DNA of 64,000 bases, taken from positions 1 to 64,000 of the forward strand of contig NZ_MAEI01000013.1 of assembly GCF_009933255.1 (NCBI RefSeq). The letters are read 5' to 3'. The notes beneath the pieces were generated by a model. That model saw only the letters and a list, made by a program, of their open reading frames with translations, made no database searches and was not told the DNA's origin. The stretch is from Enterococcus diestrammenae (GTDB lineage Bacteria > Bacillota > Bacilli > Lactobacillales > Enterococcaceae). Both the position numbers and the translations under genes were made by a program. Positions 15,993 to 24,055 of this stretch are shown here, in pieces; positions within the stretch are counted from its first letter, which is position 1, and the number at the start of each line of letters is the position of its first letter.

Positions 15993-17315
15993 ATGAAATT
16001 AGTCGGCATCGTCGGCTCCAATGCAGAACATTCCTACAACCGCTTATTACTTCAATATATTGCCAGCCAATACAGTCACTTATTTGACTTGGAAATTTTA
16101 GAAATACGTGATTTGCCTTTGTTTAGTCAAGATGAGGACCAGACCAATAGTGTGGCTATCCAAAATCTGACCCGTAAAATCATGCAAGCAGAGGGTGTGA
16201 TTATCGCTACCCCCGAGCATAACCATACGATTCCGGCCGGGCTAAAAAGTGCAATCGAATGGCTTTCCTTTAAAGTCCATCCATTTGAAAACAAACCAGT
16301 CTTGATTGTCGGAGCATCTTATTATGATCAAGGAACGTCCCGCGCCCAGCTGCATTTGCGGCAAATTTTGGATTCTCCTGGGGTCAATGCTGTGGTGATG
16401 CCTGGCAATGAATTTTTGCTAGGCTCAGTTACCGAAGCCTTTGATGAATTGGGCAACTTAAAATCAGCAGGGACACAGCAATTTCTTGGGAGTGTCTTAG
16501 AGAAATTCAGTCACTTTATCCAGATTATTTCTGTCCTAGAAACGCCTGAATACCAGATGCCACCAGAAGATTTGCATGCCACTGGCCAAATCGAAACGAC
16601 GGTCGCCAATGTCGAGATGGCCGCAGATGATTGGCTTGAACAAGCCGCTGAACAAGTTGGTGCTGTCACTGCCAACACCTATGTGCAGCTAGATCGAGGA
16701 TTGTTGACTGTCGATCAACTCAACTGGTTTTTGAACTCCATGCCGCTGGAACTCACTTATGCCGATAGCAACAATCAGTTTTTATACTACAACCACAATG
16801 CCGAAGCTGAGGACATGTTAGCAAAACGGCAGCCGGGACAAGTCGGGAATCCTTTAGCCAATTGTCACCCACCCAAAGCCTACAAAAATGTTGAATGGGT
16901 TATCCAACAATTACGCAGTGGCAACCAAGACCGCATCCGCGTACATGTACCAAATCATGGGCCCAATCAATTTGTCGTTCATAATTACCAAGCGATTCAC
17001 GATGAAGCTGGTAACTATGCAGGCATTAATGAATATATCCTAGATTTACAACCGTGGATCGACTGGTATTTGCAACAAACCGGCTACCAGCTTTTGACGG
17101 CAGAAGGAACGCCAATCAGTAACGAGCAGCCTGCTACTCCAGTGGACGGTGTCTCTGGCGCTTCCAAAAAAGCGCCAACGACTTCGGCTGTAACCACCGA
17201 TGCTGTCTCCGGCGCTTCTGAAAAACCGGCCAAAGTTGCCGTTGCCGCTGGTGCAACGACAACGGCCGCCCCACCTAAAATCGATGGGGTCTCCGGTGCT
17301 TCTGAAAAGGGATAA
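15993..17315 (+). CDS. FMN reductase-PAS fusion with a triple flavinylation-motif tail
   Basis: A 440-residue cytosolic protein. Residues 1-190 are an NADPH-dependent FMN reductase domain (VGIVGSNAEHSYNRLL; TPEHNHTIPAGLKSAIEWLS) paralogous to the preceding gene. About 240-360 form a PAS domain of the DUF438/PAS_10 kind (PLELTYADSNNQFLYYN; NCHPPKAYKNVEWVI). The tail, 385-440, is Ala/Thr/Pro/Lys-rich and carries DGVSGAS, DAVSGAS and DGVSGAS, with Asp at 385, 403 and 431. Each fits the D-x-x-S/T-G-A-S/T site on which ApbE places FMN; by analogy S391, S409 and S437 would be modified. With apbE two genes upstream, a multi-flavin carrier is a strong inference, but the electron acceptor is unknown. 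Confidence 0.87.
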   Translation: MKLVGIVGSNAEHSYNRLLLQYIASQYSHLFDLEILEIRDLPLFSQDEDQTNSVAIQNLTRKIMQAEGVIIATPEHNHTIPAGLKSAIEWLSFKVHPFENKPVLIVGASYYDQGTSRAQLHLRQILDSPGVNAVVMPGNEFLLGSVTEAFDELGNLKSAGTQQFLGSVLEKFSHFIQIISVLETPEYQMPPEDLHATGQIETTVANVEMAADDWLEQAAEQVGAVTANTYVQLDRGLLTVDQLNWFLNSMPLELTYADSNNQFLYYNHNAEAEDMLAKRQPGQVGNPLANCHPPKAYKNVEWVIQQLRSGNQDRIRVHVPNHGPNQFVVHNYQAIHDEAGNYAGINEYILDLQPWIDWYLQQTGYQLLTAEGTPISNEQPATPVDGVSGASKKAPTTSAVTTDAVSGASEKPAKVAVAAGATTTAAPPKIDGVSGASEKG

Positions 17316-17351
17316 TTCCTAACAGAGCACCAATGCTAACAGAGCCCTAAT

Positions 17352-17398
17352 AGCCAAACGAATCAGGTTCCCATCCCTGTTCGTTTGGCTGTTTGTAT
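17352..17398 (+). terminator. Terminator of the apbE operon
   Basis: Stem AGCCAAACGAA / TTCGTTTGGCT (17352-17362 and 17380-17390) with an inner CAGG/CCTG pair, followed by GTTTGTATTTG. Confidence 0.7.
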
Positions 17399-17423
17399 TT
17401 GTTGTTTGAAGGGTGCCTTCGCT

Positions 17424-17478
17424 TTTAATAGAGAAATGACTTATAAATAGTTATGCTCTATAAAAGCTAATGTATCAG
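17424..17478. repeat. Degenerate partial copy of the intergenic repeat (module A)
   Basis: GAAATGACTTATAAATAGTTATGCTCTATAAAAGCTAATGTATCAGG-type sequence resembles the module A start (AAAGAACTTA..., AGCTCC, AAAAGCTTGATGTATCAGG). It touches the 3' end of the DUF488 gene. Weaker than the other copies. Confidence 0.4.
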
Positions 17479-17841
17479 GCTTTTTTCTAGCCATTCTTTG
17501 AGGACAACCGCTTGATTGTGTTCTTGATTTTTGGCACCATAGATGAGAATCAGGTCCTGGGTTTGGCTGACGATGGTTAAAAACGCTAGTATGGCTGGAC
17601 GATAAGGATTGCTAGTGATTTCAGCAAGATACTGTTCTTTAAATTTGTCATAGCGGTCATCTTGATGATTAAACCACGAGCGCAAATCGTGGCTCGGGGC
17701 AAGTTCTTTTAGCCACCATTCATAAGGTAAGTCGGCTTTGGACACCCCCCGTGGCCAGAGACGATCCACTAAAATCTTATACCCTTTTGTGTTTCGCAGC
17801 TTTTGCTGGTCATAAGCTCGAATTAAATGAATTTTTTTCAT
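17467..17841 (-). CDS. DUF488 family protein
   Basis: A 124-residue protein with the DUF488 pattern: DRLWPRGVSKADL, WWLKELAPSHDLRSWF and, near the end, LIYGAKNQEHNQAVVL. Function unknown; family members are small cytosolic proteins of normal length here. AGGAGG precedes the ATG. It is a single gene on the minus strand; its last codons overlap a degenerate repeat copy. Confidence 0.88.
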   Translation of the reverse strand: MKKIHLIRAYDQQKLRNTKGYKILVDRLWPRGVSKADLPYEWWLKELAPSHDLRSWFNHQDDRYDKFKEQYLAEITSNPYRPAILAFLTIVSQTQDLILIYGAKNQEHNQAVVLKEWLEKSLIH

Positions 17842-18072
17842 GTTGCATCCTCCTCTTTGCTAGTGGTCCTTAACTCTCGCCGGTCTAGTGTTGCCCATGA
17901 ACCTATTAATACTATCAGGGTAATCCAAATAAATCGCTATATCAAAAATCTGGCTTACGATTGAGAGCTGGGAGCCATCAGTAGGTTGCAATCAGTCAGT
18001 AGCCATTTCCCGGCAAAGATTTTTCCCTGGGTGGTATACTAAACAAGTAATCAAGAATAAGGAGAGGCTGTT

Positions 18073-18438
18073 ATGAATGAAAAATTTCTAGAGGTCATTG
18101 CTCATGAAGGGCCGGTTACGATTGTTACCATCAATGGCAATCCGGCCCACGTAGTCAACACATGGGCGTCTTATATTACGGTCAAAGCAGATCGGCTTTT
18201 GATTCCCGCAGCAGGCATGCACAGTATTGAGGCTGATTTTTTGAAGGACAACCATGTTTTATTGACTTTTGGATCGAAGGAAGTGGCAGGAACAGTCGGC
18301 CCAGGAGCTGGGTTTCATGTCCTAGGAACGGGCCAATTTGTGGAAGCTGGCGTTGACTTCGAGGAGAAAAAGCAACAGTTTCCTTGGGTAACGAGACTCT
18401 TGGTGGTTTCCATTATTGATGTCCAGCAAAAAATTTAA
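18073..18438 (+). CDS. FMN-binding split-barrel protein (pyridoxamine phosphate oxidase-like)
   Basis: A 121-residue homologue of the small Desulfovibrio FMN-binding protein, judged from HVVNTWASYITV, IPAAGMHSIEAD and the TFGSKEVAGTVGPGAGF loop in the same order. It would bind FMN noncovalently in a dimeric split barrel and may act in flavin-linked electron transfer. A ribosome site AAGGAGAGG precedes the ATG. It lies close to the apbE flavin operon but is separately transcribed. Confidence 0.82.
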   Translation: MNEKFLEVIAHEGPVTIVTINGNPAHVVNTWASYITVKADRLLIPAAGMHSIEADFLKDNHVLLTFGSKEVAGTVGPGAGFHVLGTGQFVEAGVDFEEKKQQFPWVTRLLVVSIIDVQQKI

Positions 18439-18506
18439 TGCGTACGTGGAAAATAGCGATCGCTAACACTTGAGTGATAGTAATTTTGGAAAAGAGAGAG
18501 AGACCT

Positions 18507-19184
18507 ATGATTAAAGGTGTATTGTTCGATTTTAATGGCACAATGTTTAAAGATTCCACGTTTAACGAAGCGGCTTGGCTAGCATTTGCTGAAAAGGAAG
18601 CTCACAAGAAACTTAGTCGCGAGGCGTTTGACCAACATGTCCATGGTAAAAATAATCGTCTGGTGTTGGAGTACTTGTTTGAACGCCCCTTTACCAAAGC
18701 TGCTGCCCTCCAGTGGGGAGAAAAGAAGGAAGATATCTACCGGGAGCTAGTCTGCAGTCATCCAGAAGCCGCTCATTTGACCACCGGCTTACCGGAATTA
18801 CTGGATTTTTTGCAGGCTGAAAAGATTCCTTTCAATATTGCCACTGCTGCAGGAAAAGGGAATTTGGATTTTTATTTTGAACGTTTCAGCTTGGCAAAAT
18901 GGTTTACTTATGAGCAAATCGTCTATGACAATGGCGAGCGCCAGAGCAAGCCGGCACCGGATTATTACTTGGCTGCTGCGGCGAAAATCCAGGTGCCTGC
19001 TAGCGACTGTCTCGTCTTTGAAGATTCACTTTCCGGTATTCAAGCCGCTCACAATGCCGCTGCGGCCAAGATTTTTGCCATCACCACCAATGACAACGGG
19101 GCCCAGCTAGCTGCACTCCCACAGGTGGCAGGGGTGATTGATGATTTCACCGATTCTCGGATTCGTGACGTGTTGATGGCTTGA
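18507..19184 (+). CDS. HAD superfamily hydrolase (beta-phosphoglucomutase-like)
   Basis: A 225-residue HAD phosphatase/phosphomutase: motif I DFNGTMFKDS (here N replaces the usual second-position D/G pattern, DFNGT rather than DFDGT), a helical cap (about 15-85), motif II T in NIATAAGKGN, motif III K in QSKPAPDYYL and motif IV FEDSLSGIQAA. The Asp-to-Asn change lies at the acid/base residue position +2 of DxDGT, so phosphatase activity may be altered. The start follows GAGAGAG. Substrate unknown. Confidence 0.82.
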   Translation: MIKGVLFDFNGTMFKDSTFNEAAWLAFAEKEAHKKLSREAFDQHVHGKNNRLVLEYLFERPFTKAAALQWGEKKEDIYRELVCSHPEAAHLTTGLPELLDFLQAEKIPFNIATAAGKGNLDFYFERFSLAKWFTYEQIVYDNGERQSKPAPDYYLAAAAKIQVPASDCLVFEDSLSGIQAAHNAAAAKIFAITTNDNGAQLAALPQVAGVIDDFTDSRIRDVLMA

Positions 19185-19312
19185 AAGGATTGATTAAGCT
19201 ATCCACGAATGATCAAAGTAGGGGTATCGTGGAAAGCTGATGTGATTTTTTAGTTTTATTGCATGTGCATATTTTTCGACCATCACTTCTCTTGGGTGGT
19301 GGTCTATCTTGT

Positions 19313-19339
19313 AAAGAGGCCAAGGCGGTCTCTTTTTTT
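19313..19339 (+). terminator. Terminator after the HAD gene
   Basis: AAAGAGGCC / GGTCTCTTT stem with loop AAGGC and a T run. A second hairpin (GACCATCAC / GTGGTGGTC) lies just before it, at 19278-19305. Confidence 0.6.
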
Positions 19340-19690
19340 AAATTAAGCTCCAAAAAGGTTGATGTATCAGGAATTAAGTGGTGTATTATACCGTCATTTT
19401 GATGCCCGAGATGCTTGCTATCTTTCTAAGGAAGAAAAATGCTAGCATTAGGTCGCAAAGCCAATAATCGATTATAGATAAAACAGGCGGCCTTGCTGGA
19501 GGAGAATTCCTCGGATAGTAGTGTCAAGGATGCCCGAGGAATTACTTGTTGTGTCCAATGTTTTTTGTTGGACTTACAACAAGTTTGACTTCGGCAAGGT
19601 AAATGACAACTGTTCTTTGGTTGGCATTTACCGGTCCCACTACTATCCGAGGGATTCTCCGGAAGCAAGACCGGCCGGTTTTCTAACTAT
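19335..19690. repeat. Mosaic intergenic repeat, copy 2 (module A plus long palindrome)
   Basis: Positions 19336-19405 are module A (AAATTAAGCTCCAAAAAGG, GATGTATCAGGAATTAAGTG, then ACCGTCATTTTGATGCCCG). Positions 19482-19528 and 19634-19683 form an imperfect inverted repeat of about 47 bp (TTGCTGGAGGAGAATTCCTCGG against the complement of CCGAGGGATTCTCCGGAAGCAA). The right arm, with CATTTACCGGTCCCACTA and GACCGGCCGG, recurs at 43905-43965 and, inverted, at 28062-28140. It fills most of the 621-nt gap before the PadR gene. Confidence 0.75.
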
Positions 19691-19805
19691 TATGCTTTAC
19701 AAACTAGTGGAGTTGCGGTATCCTTTTTTTGCTAGGTAGTATGTAAAACAAACTAGTCGATGATTCAGGTGACGAGAAGAGATAAGGAGGGAAACGACGG
19801 TAGTT

Positions 19806-20138
19806 ATGAAAGAAACGCAATTACTCAAAGGCGTGTTGGAGGGGTGTGTCTTGGCTTTGATTTTACAAGGAGAAGGGACCATTTATGGATACGAACTCGT
19901 CCAGCAGCTCCAGCAAGCCGGCTTTACCACGATTATCGGTGGGACAATTTATCCCTTATTGCAAAAATTAGAAAAAAACGGCCAAATCGAAGGAACCCTG
20001 CGGAAATCCCCTGAAGGTCCGGATCGCAAGTATTTTACGATAACAGCCAGCGGGATTACTAGCTTGAAGGAATTTCAGGAGCAGTGGCAACAATTGGCCT
20101 TGCGGGTAGATCACTTAATGGGAGGAATCAACAAATGA
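19806..20138 (+). CDS. PadR family transcriptional regulator
   Basis: A 110-residue winged-helix regulator of the short PadR type: LLKGVLEGCVLALILQ, GYELVQQL, GGTIYPLLQKLEKNGQI and the wing SPEGPDRKYFTIT. Such proteins usually repress an adjacent membrane-protein or efflux gene in response to phenolics or cell-envelope drugs. Its stop overlaps the ATG of the next gene (ATGA), so the two are coupled. Confidence 0.9.
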   Translation: MKETQLLKGVLEGCVLALILQGEGTIYGYELVQQLQQAGFTTIIGGTIYPLLQKLEKNGQIEGTLRKSPEGPDRKYFTITASGITSLKEFQEQWQQLALRVDHLMGGINK

Positions 20139-20968
20139 AAAAACAGACGACAGCTACCTTATACTGTACCAAACTCAATCAACTAGAAACGCAATTGACG
20201 CCAGAAAATCAAGTGTATTTTGCTGATTTGCGGGGCTATATGTCATTTGGTGGACTCTTTTTAGATGAAGGAGAACTGAACATGCAGCTTTATCAAATGG
20301 CGACGGATTTACTAGAGGCTCAAAGGGATGGTGTGACGGCAGCGGCCTTTTTTGGCAAACAACCTCAACTGTTAGCCGACCAACTGTTGGCTAATACAAA
20401 AAAAGCGAGTATCCCAGCTTTACTTGGCTTGGCGGCTTTAGTGGTGGGGATTTTATGGGGTATCAATTTAGTGACGGCTTTTAGTCAAAACGGGGTCTTG
20501 CGGGTGTCTGTTCCCCAGTATCTACTGGATGGGGTGATTGGTGTAGTGGGAGTCAGTCTGCTTTTTCTGATTTTACAGCGCAGTTTCTATTCGCCCAAAA
20601 AAAGCCAACTGTCCTCTGTCTGGAGTTTCATCGCTACGATGGTAGTTTTTTTATTGGTGATTGCAGGTCAGTTGGCGACGGGACTATTGTTGATTGATGA
20701 CGGTGTAATCCGGCTACCTTATCCCTGGGACCTTTTATTGCTAGGGGTGATTGTTATTTCTCTGCTGACTTGGTTGTTGTTAAAAGGAACAGCGTTGTAT
20801 CCCTTTGTTTTTCTAGTTTTAGGAGTGGCACTGCTGGGGCTGATTCACCGCTTACAAGTGGCAGAAGTGTTGCAAGGGACAGTGTGGTCAGTGGGCCAAG
20901 GAGTTATTTTAGTGGTAGCTTTAGGAGCGACCTTTGTTTCTTATCGATGGAGGAAACGGAAGGACTAA
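20135..20968 (+). CDS. DUF1129-type multi-span membrane protein, PadR partner
   Basis: A 277-residue protein with a cytosolic N-terminal helical part (about 1-85, like the HAAS/DUF1129 regions that pair with PadR regulators), then about six membrane helices (for example 92-112, 130-150, 167-187, 200-220, 222-240, 245-265). Likely regulated by, or acting with, the PadR protein through the 4-nt overlap. Transport or sensing function is not known. Confidence 0.75.
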   Translation: MKKQTTATLYCTKLNQLETQLTPENQVYFADLRGYMSFGGLFLDEGELNMQLYQMATDLLEAQRDGVTAAAFFGKQPQLLADQLLANTKKASIPALLGLAALVVGILWGINLVTAFSQNGVLRVSVPQYLLDGVIGVVGVSLLFLILQRSFYSPKKSQLSSVWSFIATMVVFLLVIAGQLATGLLLIDDGVIRLPYPWDLLLLGVIVISLLTWLLLKGTALYPFVFLVLGVALLGLIHRLQVAEVLQGTVWSVGQGVILVVALGATFVSYRWRKRKD

Positions 20969-20982
20969 GCAGGAGGGGAAAG

Positions 20983-21543
20983 ATGCTAAATTTAGAAACG
21001 CCAGTAGGAAATTTTTGGTTGGAATCCGAGGGTGTCCGCATTCCTTTTGAAGCAGAGGATCAAGTGGCTTATTTTGCAAGTTTGACCTTTTCAAATTTTA
21101 AAAGTGAGATTGATTTTGCGGTGCATATCAAAGTCAATCCCGAGGAAATTGGCAAAGTGAATGAACTCTGGCTACGTAGCGATTTAGATGAAAAGCAGTG
21201 GGAGTATGAAAGTTGGAATACAGGTGAAACGCTTTGTGGGAACAATTTTTTGAACCGACAAAAGAATTGCTCCCTATCGATTGGCCAATGGACGCATGAT
21301 GCTCATGATAAAAACAATGATGAGTATTATCATGGAATCACTTCTCGTGTTCAAGATCCTCAGTTTTGTACGGAATGGGAGTTGCATCACGAAGGAGACC
21401 ACGTGAAAATTGAACTAGGTTATACAGATTTGGAACCGCAAGCTACGCAATATACAAGTTTCGCGATTGCAGTGAAATACTATGAAAATCCCAACGATTT
21501 AGATACAGAAGTTTCCGATTTAGCGGTGTTTTTTATTTTATAA
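20983..21543 (+). CDS. Hypothetical protein, 186 aa
   Basis: Not recognised. A soluble, acidic protein predicted mostly beta, rich in Trp and Tyr, with no signal peptide or membrane segment (MLNLETPVGNFWLE...). AGGAGGGG stands 5 nt before the ATG at 20983. It follows the membrane gene by 14 nt and precedes a terminator, so it is the last member of the PadR operon. It could be a conserved immunity- or stress-type protein, but nothing in the sequence proves this. Confidence 0.7.
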   Translation: MLNLETPVGNFWLESEGVRIPFEAEDQVAYFASLTFSNFKSEIDFAVHIKVNPEEIGKVNELWLRSDLDEKQWEYESWNTGETLCGNNFLNRQKNCSLSIGQWTHDAHDKNNDEYYHGITSRVQDPQFCTEWELHHEGDHVKIELGYTDLEPQATQYTSFAIAVKYYENPNDLDTEVSDLAVFFIL

Positions 21544-21563
21544 ATCAGCATGGTGACTATCAT

Positions 21564-21612
21564 CAAAAAAGCAGTCAGGAAATTGCCTAGTCAATCGCCT
21601 GACTGCTTTTTG
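21564..21612 (+). terminator. Terminator of the PadR operon
   Basis: AAAAAAGCAGTCAGG / CCTGACTGCTTTTT stem with an 18-nt loop, 20 nt after the stop of the hypothetical gene. Confidence 0.88.
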
Positions 21613-21638
21613 CCCTATGTTGGGATTTCTTTGTTTTC

Positions 21639-21680
21639 TTGATACCCATCAATTCTTTCTTCGGTCAAAGGCGCTAAACT
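21639..21680 (+). promoter_or_regulatory. FNR/FLP box with class II promoter before the P-type ATPase gene
   Basis: TTGATACCCATCAA (21639-21652) is an exact TTGAT-N4-ATCAA FNR-type site. A -10-like TAAACT (4/6) stands at 21675-21680, which places the box centre near -41.5, the class II activator position. An FNR-like regulator with a matching E-x-x-S-R recognition helix is encoded at the end of this locus. Confidence 0.65.
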
Positions 21681-21719
21681 GACCTTGTCAATCAGAAAGC
21701 AGAGAAAAGAGGAACTGTC

Positions 21720-23630
21720 ATGAAAATGCAACGTCAAATTTTGCAACATAAAAATCACCTCGCCATCATCAGCGGGGGCCTAATCGTAGCTGCCTATCTT
21801 TTCCAGTGGGGATTTCACTGGTCAGCAGGGTGGCAAGGCGCCATGATTCTCGCGTCGATCCTGGGTTTTGTGCCCATCGCGCTACAAGCCTATCAAGCCT
21901 TGCGGGTGAAGGTGGTTTCCATTGAACTTTTGGTCAGTATCGCCGTTTTAGGGGCCTTTTTCATCGGTGAATACAACGAATCCGCCATCGTGACCTTTTT
22001 GTTTTTATTCGGCGCATTATTGGAACAAAAAACCTTGGAAAAAACCCGCTCAGCTATCAGCGCTTTGACCAAGATGGCACCTGCTACGGCCATCTTGGTG
22101 GGGGCTGAGGGGGAACTGGAAAAAGTGGCAATCGATGAAGTGGCTGCCGGAGATCGCCTGCTAGTCAAGACCGGAGCGCAGGTACCGGTGGATGGTATCA
22201 TCGCCAGTGGTAGCGGTCATTTGAATGAAGCCAGCGTCACTGGCGAATCGAAAATGGCGGCGAAAACCGTGGGGGACCGCGTATTTGCTGGTACGATTTT
22301 GGAAAATGGTACCTTGCAAGTTACCACGGAAAAAGTCGGGGAGGACACTACTTTTGGGAAGATCATCGAGTTGGTAGAAGAAGCCCAAGATGCCAAATCT
22401 GGCGCGGAACGTTTTATCGATAAGTTTGCCAAATATTACACACCGGCCGTTTTGTTGCTGGCCTTGGTGGTGGGCGTGATCACTGCTGACTTACGCTTGG
22501 CCATCACCATCTTGGTCTTGGGTTGCCCAGGAGCGTTGGTGATTGGCGTGCCGGTTTCCAGTGTGGCGGGGATTGGCAATGGCGCCAAGCACGGCATTTT
22601 GATCAAAGGTGGGGACGTGTTGGACAGCTTTAGCAAGGTGGATACCTTCGTGTTCGACAAAACCGGCACCTTAACCGATGGCAAACCCACTGTGGCTAAG
22701 GTGACTAGCTATGGCAAGATCTCTCCCGCAGAAGCCTTGGTTTTAGCCGCTGCTGTGGAACGGGAAAGTGACCATCCCCTAGGACAAGCAATTTTGGACT
22801 ATGCCGCAGTCAAAGAGTATCCGGTCGTCAGTCAGACGCAAGTCATCAAAGGTCAAGGTATCGCAGCCAATGTCGCAAATCATCAGGTATTAGTAGGCAA
22901 TGGAAAACTTTTGGCAAGCCATAAGATCCAGTTGACAGCGGCTTTGCAACAAGATTTGACGGCGCTTGAAGCTAGCGGGCATTCCACGGTGTTCGTCGCC
23001 ATCGACGAAGCACCAGCCCTTTTGATCGGCATCAAAGATCAAATCCGGCCAGAAGCCGCAAAAACCTTACAACAACTCCGGCAAATGGGGGCCAAGCAAT
23101 TGGTGATGTTAACCGGGGACAACCAAGCTACCGCTGATTTAGTCGGTAAAACTCTCGGCCTAGATGTGGTGCAAGGGGGATTATTGCCAGAAGACAAATC
23201 TGCTTATGTCCGCCAGCTACAAGCCCAAGGACACAAGGTGGCCTTCGTGGGGGATGGAGTCAATGACAGTCCCTCCATCGCTTTGGCGGATATCGGGATC
23301 GCGATGGGCAACGGCACTGACGTGGCTGTGGAAACATCGGATGTGGTATTGATGCAATCCAGCTTTGCCAACCTTGTCCAAGCATACGGTCTGACGAAAA
23401 AAACCGTCCTAAATATGAAAGAAAATATCTTAATCGCTGTGGGGGTGGTGTTGTTCTTATTAGTTGGCTTGATCGTGGGCTACATCTATATGGCTAGCGG
23501 CATGCTAGTCCATGAGCTGAGCATTTTGGTGGTGGTAGTCAACGGTATGCGCTTGCTTGGCTACCGGGTGAAATCATCCCCGACAAAAGCTCTGGTAGGC
23601 ACCCCGACGACCATTCCGGTAAAAAATTAA
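21720..23630 (+). CDS. Heavy-metal translocating P-type ATPase (P1B, CPG motif)
   Basis: A 636-residue P1B ATPase with no N-terminal metal-binding domain. It shows the TGES loop, the membrane motif LGCPGALVIGVP (Cys-Pro-Gly where Cu and Zn pumps have CPC), the phosphorylation site DKTGTLTDG, the P1B HP motif in ESDHPLGQ, and GDGVNDSPS. Around eight membrane helices are expected. The metal is uncertain: CPG variants are known among Lactobacillales pumps annotated for Cd/Zn/Co, but specificity is not settled by sequence. The following gene supplies a separate HMA domain. An FNR-type box precedes it. Confidence 0.88.
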   Translation: MKMQRQILQHKNHLAIISGGLIVAAYLFQWGFHWSAGWQGAMILASILGFVPIALQAYQALRVKVVSIELLVSIAVLGAFFIGEYNESAIVTFLFLFGALLEQKTLEKTRSAISALTKMAPATAILVGAEGELEKVAIDEVAAGDRLLVKTGAQVPVDGIIASGSGHLNEASVTGESKMAAKTVGDRVFAGTILENGTLQVTTEKVGEDTTFGKIIELVEEAQDAKSGAERFIDKFAKYYTPAVLLLALVVGVITADLRLAITILVLGCPGALVIGVPVSSVAGIGNGAKHGILIKGGDVLDSFSKVDTFVFDKTGTLTDGKPTVAKVTSYGKISPAEALVLAAAVERESDHPLGQAILDYAAVKEYPVVSQTQVIKGQGIAANVANHQVLVGNGKLLASHKIQLTAALQQDLTALEASGHSTVFVAIDEAPALLIGIKDQIRPEAAKTLQQLRQMGAKQLVMLTGDNQATADLVGKTLGLDVVQGGLLPEDKSAYVRQLQAQGHKVAFVGDGVNDSPSIALADIGIAMGNGTDVAVETSDVVLMQSSFANLVQAYGLTKKTVLNMKENILIAVGVVLFLLVGLIVGYIYMASGMLVHELSILVVVVNGMRLLGYRVKSSPTKALVGTPTTIPVKN

Positions 23631-23647
23631 ACGAAAAAACGCCAATC

Positions 23648-23689
23648 TTGACGGCTATCAAGTTTTTTTCAAAACAAACCAACTATAAT
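23648..23689 (+). promoter_or_regulatory. Second FNR/FLP-like box with class II promoter before the HMA gene
   Basis: TTGACGGCTATCAA (23648-23661; 9 of 10 fixed positions) with TATAAT at 23684-23689. The box centre is about 41-42 bp before the expected transcription start. The flanking A and T runs could also let this hairpin act as a weak terminator for the ATPase gene. Confidence 0.55.
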
Positions 23690-23759
23690 CAAAGTATCGA
23701 GAAGGCGTCGGTGCCCATCCCCCGCTTTCCCAGTTTAGAAAATGAAAGGAAGAATTCTC

Positions 23760-23987
23760 ATGGAAAAAGTAATTTTACAATTAGGTGCCTTGGCTTGCCC
23801 AAGCTGCATGCAAAAAATCGAAGCAGGGGTCAAAGCACAACCCGGAGTCGAAAATGTCAAAGTCTTGTTTAACGCCAGCAAAGTCAAAGCCGATATCGAT
23901 GCCAGCCAAACCAGTGGCGACAAACTAAAAGAAGTCATCGAAAACCTCGGTTACGAAGTGGAATCTGTCAAAGTCAAAGCAAGCTAG
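23760..23987 (+). CDS. Heavy-metal-associated (HMA) domain protein
   Basis: A 75-residue ferredoxin-like HMA protein with the metal motif GALACPSCMQKIE (CxxC, C13 and C16), the size of CopZ-type chaperones. It likely hands metal to, or senses metal for, the adjacent P1B pump, which has no HMA domain of its own. Start at 23760: AAAGGA lies 9 nt upstream, whereas the earlier in-frame ATG at 23742 overlaps that site. The CPSC core differs from the M-x-C-x-x-C of copper chaperones, so the metal may not be copper. Confidence 0.87.
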   Translation: MEKVILQLGALACPSCMQKIEAGVKAQPGVENVKVLFNASKVKADIDASQTSGDKLKEVIENLGYEVESVKVKAS

Positions 23988-24055
23988 TTGTTGTGATCTT
24001 AAGTAGCTGTCAAATGCCAGCATTACCTATTCCCCAAGAAAGAAGATGTCTTTAA

